Assembly: GCA_014218235.1 (NCBI GenBank) | Contig: CM024759.1 | Span: 9,316,712-9,380,711 of the forward strand | Length of the DNA stretch: 64,000 nucleotides | From: Colocasia esculenta | Taxonomy: Eukaryota; Streptophyta; Magnoliopsida; Alismatales; Araceae | Reading direction: 5' to 3' | Part shown: positions 11,551 through 21,723 of the stretch, piece by piece | Numbering within the stretch: position 1 is the first letter of the stretch | Layout: every line of letters begins with the position of its first letter | Notes under the pieces: generated by a model | Told to the model about the DNA's origin: nothing | Databases searched by the model: none | Seen by the model: only the letters and a program-made list of their open reading frames with translations | Made by a program: the position numbers and the translations under genes

Positions 11551-11599
11551 TGATAGCCCACGAATGCGTCGTTACAAACGTGACTCACAATCTCAAAAT
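11551..11599 (-). repeat. B LTR 3, truncated
   Basis: Only the first 49 plus-strand bases of the LTR remain (through CAATCTCAAAAT). The sequence then changes to A1 interior. The primer site next to it shows this was the 5' LTR, so the full-length promoter on this side is gone. Confidence 0.8.
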
Positions 11600-12235
11600 G
11601 CTTGAATAAGGAGAAAGTGTAAAGATTTACGCAGCGGAATAAAGGAACAGAGTTTATTATGGTCTTTGATCAGAGATTAACTTAAAGCGGTATGAGCAGA
11701 ATAATATGAAAGGGCAGAAAATTCAAAGATGGTGATTGGTTTTTTTGAAAAGGTGACAGTTGCGAATGTAAATACAGATGAGACAGGATAATAGTTGGCT
11801 GTGATAAATAGAAAAAGGAAATGGCATCGGAAAGTTCAATAATTTGGAAGAATTATGGCATGAAAGAATATTATAGTGTAAGATATTTGAGAAAGATAAA
11901 GCGGTCCTGAAAGAAATGTTGCAAACATAGCCGGGAAATTGTGGAAGTAGGTTCGGTCCAAGGAGATAAAGCGCCATTGGCAAGGTAGGATCGCCTATGG
12001 TTGAAAGGTAAGGAAAGACAATGGAATCGACAGAACAGAGTAATTGTGAAATGAATTGAAAGAAAAGAAAGGAGCAAAGCAAGGATGGAAATGGACAGAT
12101 AAATTGAAAGGCCAATGCAGAGAAAGAGTATCCTTCATGTTATGTATATAATTTTATTTCTTTTTAGGTGATAATCCAGTTTGTTGTGATTTGTTTTATA
12201 TGTCGAGGACGACATCTCTTTTTAGGTGATAATAA
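11600..12235 (+). mobile_element. A1 element, 3' interior
   Basis: Non-coding. About 11890-12235 aligns with the A3 interior at about 48590-48944 (shared words TTGCAAACATAGCCGG and CCAAGGAGATAAAGC). It ends TTTTTAGGTGATAATAA just before the LTR, the same pre-LTR sequence as A3 and C. Confidence 0.75.
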
Positions 12236-15200
12236 TGTAACGTCGCGTATTTTCCGGATCCCCGTGGATCCAGGTTTAGCGGATTTGGTGGCCAATGTGT
12301 GGCCCATTAGCTTGTGTTTCAGGTGCTCGCGCGAGTTGTGAGGCTTAGTGGGCCGTCAGATTGTGCCCAAAGCGCTCATAGGTTTTCTGCCTACGAACGC
12401 AACAGGGGTATGTGTCGCATTTTGAACGCGACAACCCTAGGGGTCGCGTTCCTGTTGCTGCCGTTGGGCTTCGACGTCTGCATGCGCGCCAAGTGTCGTG
12501 CGTTGGGTGGCTTGCTGACGTCAGGAATGGGAAGGCGACGGTCGCCTACGTCGCGTTCAGGTCGCGACGTCGGATTGTGTCGCGATCCCAACCGCTGTGC
12601 TATTTTTAGGAACCCCATCCGAACATAGCAGGGGAAGCTCTGCACGGCCAGGGGGGAGCTGTTGCGGGATTTTCGGACGATTCGAGCTTCTGGAGGTGTT
12701 TTTGGCGCACTCTCGCCGCGAGGACGTCGCGTGGAGCGGGGCAGATGCCGTACCGTGCATGGTCTTCGCGTTCTTCGCGAAAGTAGGGTGTTTCTACCTC
12801 GTTTGATCGTGTGAATTGCTCGTGGTGTGAATCTGATTCGTTTAAAGCTTAAAGAATAGTAGATACCACGCTAGGGTATCCATTAAAGCATGTAAATTGA
12901 GAATTAAATGTGGTCTGAATGGTCTGGAATGGTAATCCGTGAAGTCCCTTCCGGATTAGGGTTTTCACCTGCGAAGGCGACGGCCCAGGGTGTCACGACC
13001 TTGTCGCAACAGCCCGATCCATCACGTTAGGGTTTCTGATTGCGACGTTTATGTGGGTCGCAATCGGATGGCAGCCCAGGTTCCTATCGCGGTCTGTCGG
13101 GGTGTCGCGATCTGGTAGCGACAGTCCTACCTATCGCAACAAGATTTCTCATCGCGCCATGTCGTGGTGTCGCGATCAGAAGGCGGCCCTAGCCTCTGTC
13201 GCAATCGCAGCAGAGGATGTTATTTTGTATGCTTTTGGTAATTTGAATATCCAGTTGGTGATATTTTTTGTGCATGGCAATGACAAGTGGAGCCAGTGCA
13301 CTTGTTACGCTCGTGGAGCGTATTGCTCACGAGGTGGGCATGTTTTATGTGTTGACACCCATAGCGCTCTTGGAGCTTGTTGTCCATGTGTTGGACATGT
13401 TGTTTACGTGAATGACGTATGGTGCACCTGGCTGGTGTATTATACACGTAGTGTCTACGTGGCTTGAGTGTCGTGCATGTGGTTAGTGTGTGCATGGCAC
13501 ATCGTACGTTATCATGTTTATTATATACTAATTATTATGGTTAGTTCGTGGTATTGTGGCGATGAGGTTCACGTCTGAACCTAGCCTTGATCCTTTAGGA
13601 TCTTTTATAAGTTATCCTCGATGGATAATTAGTAAAGTGTAGGTATGATTATTATGTGATTATCGTGGTCAGTGTTTAATGTGACCTTCACTGTCACAAG
13701 GTGACCGATGACAGGTTGTGGTGTTATTATTAATATGGTTTATATGTGTTATGGTGTAGGTTAGCTTGTGAGTCATGTGTGACCAGAACAAGATATTCCT
13801 CACATATGTACCGTGGTTTGTAATAAAGATGGAACATGTAAGTATGGTGATTTGTGCTAGCCGAGTGTGGTGGTCCGGCGCCTATTCCGGAATGCCTCTC
13901 TAGTTGGGTACCCCAGGTTCTTTGTGAGCCAGGCACGTGTGTTTCTTGTGCTCGGGGTTTGTCCCGGTACTTGTGTGGTATCGTTGAGGTTTGTGTCGTC
14001 TTCCTGGACACCCTCACTCTTTTGCTTGAGTTGTACGTCCGACTGAGGGAAAGACGACAGTGGGACAGTGACTTTTGTACTTGTCTTTTAGTCACTTGTG
14101 GCGCGCTCATAGTTGGGGGTACGGACATCAGTAGACGTCACTGGTCCCCAGCTAGTCCTATTATCCAGTGCCTCACTTTAGGGTGCTCCGTCCAGAGACT
14201 CTAGAGATGCCAGGCATGGACCTGCAGCTGTGTGTCTGCAGGTGTGGTGTTGGTTGGTCTCCACAGTTGTTTGGCTTTACCTTGTGGAGCGGCAGTTGGA
14301 CCTTTCGTCCGTGACTGCGAGACTGAGAGGTTGTTCTTGTGTTGTGTTGTCAGGGTTGGATACTGGCCTGATCAGCCAGTAGTTCATTCCCGTGTGGTGG
14401 CGTCGTTCCTTTCCGACTCGTTCTTTGCCTGCTCTGGTTGTGGCTTGTGTGACTTGCCGGTTGAGGTTTCACCTGTAATGTTGTGCCTAAGTGAAGGCAC
14501 AATATAGTTGAGATTCAGTGTGGAGTTTATCACCTACTTGTACCCTTCGTACGGGTGTTTGTGTTGTGGTACCTCAGAGTAGCAGGTACCTATACCCTTC
14601 GTGGGTTACTTTGCAGTTTTGTGGTGGTACATTGTGTAACAACCTTTACGGGTACTTGTATGTTGTGGAGGTCTTGTGGTTTGACCTGCCACTTGTTGTA
14701 TCCTATCCGTTTTAAGTAGATCTTTGTTTATAATTTATTGTAGATTAGTTTGTGGTTGCCAATCATGTTACCTTGTGGGTAATTTACCGATGAGGCTTGT
14801 GGCCTAGGCATATTGTGGTTTAGTAGAGCTGTACTCCGTGGAGGCCGTGTGAGACCTTCCACTTGTTGAGTTTTACCCTTCTTGGGTAAGGTTCCGATTA
14901 TGGTTTTAGTGTGTGATGGACTAGCTAGCTATAGCCAGTCCTATCACTTATGTGTGGCTCTCGACGTAGTGTGGTTTAGAGTATAGAGTACCAGCTCTTT
15001 GTTAGCAGTCCTGTTACTCAAATGATTGAGGTTCGCCTGTGAAGCTTGTAGCCTGGGCAGTGATTTGTCTGTGTGACTTATAGCTTAGGCAACTAGTTGT
15101 TGTAGCAGTATGCCAGTGAGACTGTGGTTTAGGCACTTATGTTGTTGGGTGGACTAGTAATGTTGTACTAGTCCTGTAATCCCACATTCCTTCCGAGGAC

Positions 15201-15706
15201 TTTATGTTTAGTTGTTATTTATTGTAATGATGTGAGCATGCCATGGTTTGGTTATTGGTGCTGCCAGTGAGACCCTTTGGGGTTGAGGTGTCTGTAGTTA
15301 CTGTGTTGTTTTGGGTAGCCCCTACTGAACCTGTGACTTGTTGAGGCTCACTCCCCTACAGTTCTTTTCAGGGCTTGCCGTGTGTTTGACTTGCAGCAGC
15401 GTTGTTACAAACTTGTACCACCAGTAGTAGTACAGTAGTTAGTGATGTGTGAGCTTGTGCTCCCTCGGGGTGTGACCCAGGTAGTTGTACTTTTTAATTG
15501 GATATGTATTAATGTAATGGGATAGTTGTACAAATTTGTGAACAGATATAAGCACATGTACTTTCTTGTGTTTTATACTGTGTAGTTGTCTTTTATACTC
15601 TTACTGGACACGTGTGTGAGATATCCCTTGCGAGACTTCGGTCCGTTCGCGGGAGGCGGATCTGGATATGGAGCCTTATTGGGCATAAATATCCAGGGCC
15701 GTCACA
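12236..15706 (+). repeat. A1 3' LTR
   Basis: Starts TGTAACGTCGCG and ends CCGTCACA, 3471 bp. It aligns along its length with the A3 LTRs (43412-46524, 48945-50544). The words GTCGCG and CGCGAC recur densely at about 12400-12600 and 12970-13215. There is no protein-coding region; open frames here are short and differ between copies. Many blocks, such as those near 14105 and 14290, match the C LTR in the opposite orientation. Confidence 0.85.
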
Positions 15707-16216
15707 GTTGCCCAGTCTAGACAAAAGAGTTATGCGAATAATAGGTGAAGAAAGCTAGAATTTCATGTTGGAGATCATGTATTGCTAAAAATGTCACCTA
15801 CACGAGGAGTCCAAAGGTTTGGAATAAAAAGGAAACTAAAAGCCAGATTTATAGGTCCTTTCGAGATTTTGGAAAGAGTAGGGGAAGTAGCATACCAGAT
15901 TGCCTTGCCTCCAGCATTAGAAGGGGTACACAATGTCTTTCATGTATCTATGTTGAGGGGCTATCTTTATGATTTTGAGCATGTGATCCGATATGAAGAC
16001 CTGAGGCTGGGAAGGGACTTGACCTATGAAGAAAATCCAGTAAGGATTTTGGATAAGAAACTACAACAACTCTTAAATAGGGCGATACCTATGGTCAAGA
16101 TCCAGTGGAGCAGAAGAGGCCTGGAGGAAGCTACTTGGGAGTTAGAGGAGACGATGAAGAAGAAATATCCAGAACTATTCCTTGGTAAGGTCTCTCACAC
16201 CCTTATAAAATCATGA
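15707..16216 (+). pseudogene. H element: end of pol (integrase C-terminus, chromodomain-like tail)
   Basis: Translation gives a chromovirus integrase tail: KSYANNR, then LEFHVGDHVLLKMSP, FGIKRKLKARFIGPFEILE, NVFHVSMLRGYL, and a chromodomain-like end with VKIQWSRRGLEEATWELE. The first part is interrupted by TGA at 15746-15748, where the family has Arg, so CGA to TGA is likely. The 5' remainder of H was displaced when A1 inserted at this point and lies outside the window. In living elements this part helps direct integration to chromatin. Confidence 0.85.
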
Positions 16217-16254
16217 TATATTACGCGTGAATTTGGGGACCAAATTCCTTTAAG

Positions 16255-16264
16255 TAGGGGAGGG
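16255..16264 (+). promoter_or_regulatory. H polypurine tract
   Basis: TAGGGGAGGG directly before the LTR start TGTAACGCCC is the standard plus-strand priming site of a chromovirus. Confidence 0.8.
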
Positions 16265-16454
16265 TGTAACGCCCTGAATTTCTAATCTCAAATAAGTAAA
16301 GGTAACTGTTGGGAATATTTGAGTAAGGGACTCAATGTAAATAATTAAAATAGTAAAGCAAAACCAAGAAAATTTATAATGCAAGGGAAAATACTTGAAG
16401 GGAATATTAATAGCCAGCACTTCAACTGGTTAAGAATTAAAAACAATCAATCTA

Positions 16455-16870
16455 AGTAATTGATGTTCAAGTGAACAGTCGATGTTTTCCTTTAGTAATC
16501 GATGTTCTAGTAAACAGTCAATGTTTTCCTTCAGTAATCGATGTTTAGGTAATCGTTGTTCCTTCAGCATCGATTAATTCTAGATAATCGATATTTATAT
16601 AATCGATGTTCCTTCAACATCGATTATTTCTAGGTAATCGATGTTTATATAATCGATGTTTCCTTCAACATTGATTAGTCCTATGAAATCAATGTTTTCC
16701 TCACACAATCGATGTTCCTTCAAATCGACTACCTCCTATGCAATCGATTTTCTCCTTGATTATTTCCTTCAGCATCGATTATTCCTATGAAATCAATGTT
16801 TTCCTCAGACAATCGATGTTCCTTAAAATTGACTACCTCCTATGCAATCGATTTTCTCCTTGATTATTTA
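16455..16870. repeat. AATCGATGTT word array in the H LTR
   Basis: AATCGATGTT and its complement AACATCGATT, exact or with one change, occur well over ten times in about 400 bp. Several neighbouring pairs face each other across 5-10 bp and would form hairpins, for example near 16595-16625. Confidence 0.8.
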
Positions 16871-17995
16871 GGAACCGATGTAGTTTTGAATTTTAAACAA
16901 TTAAAGGCCTGGTCTCGAATCCATGGTAACAAAAGGACAAAAGGCCTATGGCGAGGCGTGGGTGGTCCTTACCTACCCCTATCCTTTTTCTGAAATAAAT
17001 CAACATAGGCATGGATAGGTATGGTGGTCTGACCTTTTGGTGGACTAATTCAATAATAGGTATGGCATGGGTATGGTTTGAGGCATGGCTTGAGGTAGGG
17101 TGGACCTTCGACAGAAAATCCCACCATCTGTACCATGAATGTAGGAACCCTTAAGGCAAACTCCTACGTTCCCTTCTAACCCCCACTAGCCGTGGGAAGA
17201 GGAAGTTGAGCTGGTGGGAGAAGCCTCGAGAGCAGTGACTAACCCCGAAGCCTAGAAACCTTGGAGCTTCATCCATCGTTTCTTCTTGGTTTGAAGGAGA
17301 AGCAAGAGTTTTGAAGTGATTAAGGTAGGTTTTCTCGGACACAAACTAAAAATTAAAAAAAAAATCTTTAACTATATGAGATTTTGATCCACGTTATGTA
17401 CCTTGGTTTGTTCAATTCCTATCCAGTAGAGTGGTTAGAGGTTCTTGACCCGTATACCATTGTAAAAGACCTTTGTTCCTCCCTAATTGTTGTACTCTTC
17501 AACTCCAATTTCGGTAACCTGTAAGCTGTCTTGTAGAAGGATAACTAGCTATTTCTAGTCTAAGCATTGAATGGATGTTAAAAGTTGTAACAATGTGAAG
17601 ATTACTCAAAAGGAGATTTTTACTCTTAATCATCTTGATTTCTGCTTCTCTGTAGATTGTTTGAAATTCAAACCTTGGATCTGCCTGTTCTTGAATTTAA
17701 AACCCCAAAAATAGAGAAAAATATATATGTATGAAACCCCTATGATCCGTTAGCATGACTTGATTTCTTAAGTTCCTTCGATCTTACCCCATTCACTGAA
17801 TGTTGACATCCTTATAAGAGTAAGTCATGCTCTTGAATATTTTTGTTCCATCAAGGGCACTCCCATTTCTGAGAGAGACATTATTACTTATCCTATTGGA
17901 ATTCCATTGGCCATCGTCTGTTCTGGCACTAATTGGGACTTTGATCCAACCAATTGCATGCCTGTGCAAATGTAAGGGCCATGTCTGGTCCTGGG

Positions 17996-18970
17996 TAGGG
18001 TTGCAAACGAACCAATACACTCAACAAGTAGCTCGAAACTCGACTCGATAAAAATTCGACTCGACTCATTTATTAGATAAACGAGTCGAGCTTGAACAAA
18101 AATATAAGCTCAATTCATAGACGAGTCGAGCTTGAATAGAGATATGCTCGACTCGAATACGTTCGCGAACAGTTCGTTAAGATATTCGATAATATGCTCG
18201 TTAAAATACTCGATTAGTTACTCGTTAATATACTTGAATTATATTAATTTCTTATTATAAATATGATAATATTAATATTTATTTTTTTATAGAATTTTTT
18301 GTTAAGGTACGAAATACTTATGAATACTAAAATGTAAAAGATTAAATATGAGGGTGTAAATACACAAATTATGAAAGAAAGGGCAATAGACGAACTAATA
18401 CACTCGACAAGTAGTTCGAATTCGACTCAGATGTTACTCGAATTCGACTCAGATGTTACTCGAATTCGACTCCTTTAGTAAAGTAAAAGAGTCAAGCTCA
18501 AACAAAAATTTAAGCTCGTTTCATAAACGAGTCAAGTATGAGCAAATGTCTACTTGGCTCGTAAACAAATTTGTTTAATTTTTTAATTATACAAATTATA
18601 AATATAGTTGTTAAATATTTTAAACATTATACTAAAATAATTAAACAAGTAACCTATGAAGGATCTTGAGGTATGACCTTGAAATAAGATAAATTTGGGT
18701 CTTATAAACAATTAATTTTTTACTTGTAAATTGAATTGGACTTATATATATACATAATATGGATACATATATATTTATGTATATATATAACACACAAATT
18801 CAATTGGGCTCTTTAAGAGCTCGAACTCAAGAGTATTTAAACGAACCAAGCTTGAACAACTATTTTCAATACTCGATAAAGCTCGAGCTCGACTCGAACT
18901 CGATTAAAAATTAACGAATAGAGCTTGAGTAGCATAATACTCAGGTTGACTCGACTCGTTTGCAGCCCTA
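17996..18970. mobile_element. Non-autonomous hAT-type transposon
   Basis: Terminal inverted repeats TAGGGTTGCAAACGA (left) and TCGTTTGCAGCCCTA (right) differ at one base. Flanking 8-bp sequences GTCCTGGG (17988-17995) and GTCTTGGG (18971-18978) match at 7 of 8, as expected for an old hAT target duplication. The ends carry many GAGTCGAG/CTCGACTC subterminal words, probably transposase binding sites. The AT-rich 975-bp interior encodes no transposase. Confidence 0.85.
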
Positions 18971-19840
18971 GTCTTGGGGAGGAGCACCCCAATGTACTTG
19001 TATACCGCGAGAGTATGGACTTAGGGTGTTGGCATAACACTGATATGTTTGCAAGATTTGAAAGTGCATTCTGATATGCTATAATATGCTTGTTCATGTT
19101 ATGTTTTTCTAAATGGCCAATCTTGTGATCTGATTGATCTGCATCAGTTCAAAAAAAAACTCGTTAATTGTTTAACTGAACTGTGCACGTATTGAAGAGC
19201 CAGCCTTGATAATGATACAATGACCCATATATTCCAAAGGGCTTTGAAACTTCCACCATGGTTTCAATGGTTCCTAAAAATTTGGACTGTTCACTTGCCA
19301 TCTTGATTTATACGTAGAAAGTAGCCTTATAGTTAAATTTTGTTACTGCCTAACCTCCCTTAAATTCTATTGCTAAGGTATTAATCATGTATATATTGCC
19401 CGCACCTTGAGATGTAATTCCTACTGGGCGCAAGCTCATTAAATTCTTTAATATTTTCTGGAAGTGAAGGTGAGCCTGAGCAATCAGACGGGATCTAGCA
19501 TGAGTGAAGAGAGTTCTCCCAGTGAGGCCTTTTGGTGGAGATTATAATAGGGGAAATCTTTCTTCTGTTTGGATCCACTCCAAAGTGTAATTATGTAGAA
19601 TCTTGAATAGAATCTAGAAAACTATAAATTTTATAACCCCCTCGAGTGCCTTTAAAATGTTTTTCTTTATCAGGTATGTTCGATTTTTGTCACCAAAGGT
19701 TTCTGTCGACTAGTACTATCCGAAGTCTTCGGTGTGTCCCTCCTAACCCAGTCTAATTAATTGACGCACCCATTTGATTTACTTGGTCGCACCCCAACTA
19801 TTTCCATGAAATTTGTAGGGAATTCTGGGGGTGTGACATA

Positions 19841-20049
19841 TATACTTTTTAATATAATACCATTTCTTTTTAATCCTTTCCTACCAATGAAATTTTATTT
19901 ATTTAGTTGTTAATTTATGTAGCCTCATGTGTGCTTATCTCTAATGATTATTTTGGAAATAGTAGTGTGTGGTATACCAGAACATTTTGTACATGATTTT
20001 TAAAAATTACATGACCAATTATTTTTATAAATAAAATTGAGATGTTACA
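19841..20049 (-). repeat. E 3' LTR, partial
   Basis: On the minus strand the LTR starts TGTAACATCTC at 20049 after a purine tract. Only about 209 bp are seen before H-associated sequence begins at 19840; the rest would lie to the left of H, outside the window. Confidence 0.65.
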
Positions 20050-20107
20050 TCTCTCCCCTACTAGAAAAGAATTTAGTCCTCCAAATTCAACTAGTATCAA
20101 TTACTAA
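20050..20107 (-). mobile_element. E element: polypurine tract and pol 3' flank
   Basis: The minus strand reads AGTAGGGGAGAGA immediately before the LTR. The last five bases, ACTAA (20103-20107), are the target duplication made by C; E continues at 38511. Confidence 0.8.
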
Positions 20108-21723
20108 TGTGACGGTCCTCGCCGTTCAGATCCGTTAACCCATTAACGAGCCCGACATGACTCCACCTCCCGCGATCGGGCCGAAGCCTCACAAGGGATA
20201 TCAACCACACATGTCCGTGAAAATATAAAGAAAACACATTGAACACATATAAGATTCCATTTCTCACATATATTCACATGAAATGTACATATTTAGTTCT
20301 ATATCATAGTCATTAAACAAAGTTCAACAGCCTGGGACAAGCCCCCGAGGCTCCACAATTAAAAGTATTACTCTACTGGTGGCAAAGGCCTGACTCCACT
20401 ACGGTGCTGACAGGAACTAGAAGAGGGACGGGAACCCTCCTGCTCTCCTTCACCTGGAAGAAGAAAGGGGTGAGCCTCACAAGTCACTGGATCAGTAGGG
20501 CAACCCCAAAGCCGAGAAACGCAATGTACAACAGATACAATAAGCAAAGCTATAAAACATTTAAATATATAACCACCTATGCATGATGCTACAACTATAA
20601 GTAAGTAAACGACAAACCATGTACACGTGTACAAGCTAAAGAAGGGCACGCCACACACGAGTCACGAGAACTGGTTTGCGACACCAGCCACAGACCCAGA
20701 CAAACAACACAAGTCTACCTCTCAGTCTCGCAGCCACGGACGAAAGGTCCAACTGCCGCTCCACCTCAACAAGGTCAAGAACTGTGGAAACAAACTAACA
20801 CCACGCCTGCAGACCACACTACTGCAGGCCCAAGCTTGACACCTTTAGGGACTCCGGTCGAGAACCCTAAAGTGAGGCACTGGAAACAGGACTAACTGGG
20901 GACCAGTACGTCTACTGGTGTCCGTCCCCCAACCATGAGCGTGCTACAAGCGACCGCACACCCACAAACACGAGTCGCTGCCCCCTGTCGTCTTTCCCTC
21001 AGTCGGACGTACAACTCAAACTCAGGAGTGAAGGTGTCTAGGAAGACAACACAAACCCTGACCGTACTCACTGTACCTCTAGGAAGACGACACAAACCCT
21101 GACGGTACTCAATGTACCAGGACAAAACCCGAGCACTCGGTGCTTGGGTAACCAATTGGAGAGGTAACCACGGAAGGCGTGAACAACCCAACTCGTCGTG
21201 CACACATTACCAAGCCAAAAACCATCGTTTCCAATCACGGTGTAAGCCGATACACCCCATATAACTTTTATATAGCATAACCATTACTGCCCAAGCAATG
21301 CACAACACAAGACAGATAGACTGGCCACAGAGCCTCAGATCTCTGTTGGCCACATTTTAAAATGCGTCCGACACAGTGGTCGCCATTCACAACTTGAATC
21401 GCGACGGACCAAACCGTCGCCTTTAGACCTGAATCGCGACGTCCGATTCCGTCGCCTTTCAGACGATAGAACCAAGACTCCAAACCAATCCGGAAATCAT
21501 ACTAAATAGCTACACATGCTATTAAAGTAGGATATAAACATGCTCCCTATCATGCTCACATGATCAAATCCCACAAACCTTAATCCATACATGCCCTACA
21601 AGTTAAAACGTAGAAAAGTTCCCCTACCAACAGGTGAAATGTAAAACCAACGCGACGTACCCCGCCGACGTGTTTAAACCCCGACATCATGCATGCACCA
21701 CGCGGCGCGCATGCAGCGGCGCC

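Larger units (their letters stand above)
983..11599 (-). mobile_element. Element B: tandem non-autonomous LTR retrotransposon nested in A1
   Basis: Three copies of an LTR start (TGATAGCCCACGAATGCG at 983, 6266 and 11551) separate two bodies of about 4 kb that are almost identical. The element reads on the minus strand: a primer site for tRNA-Asp flanks the second and third LTR, and a purine tract flanks the first and second. The right-most LTR is cut to 49 bp and joins A1 interior at 11600. The layout LTR-body-LTR-body-LTR fits unequal recombination between two copies or between LTRs of one element. No pol is present. The primer site and gag remnant suggest an Athila/Tat relative. No 5-bp duplication is visible, as expected if the right end was deleted. 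Confidence 0.85.
16265..19840 (+). repeat. H 3' LTR, containing a hAT-type insertion
   Basis: The LTR start TGTAACGCCCTGAATTTC at 16265 is clear. The end is uncertain: I place it at 19840 (GGGTGTGACA) because E-family LTR sequence follows directly. Without the 975-bp transposon and its 8-bp duplication the LTR would be about 2.6 kb. The alternative is that 19840 is the start of a separate minus-strand LTR (TGTCACACCCCC). No coding region is visible. Confidence 0.5.

Noticed and set aside
12314..12628. Open frames in the A LTR near 12.3-12.8 kb and 43.2-43.6 kb
   Set aside because: Not conserved between A1 and A3, no recognisable protein; they overlap the GTCGCG word arrays.
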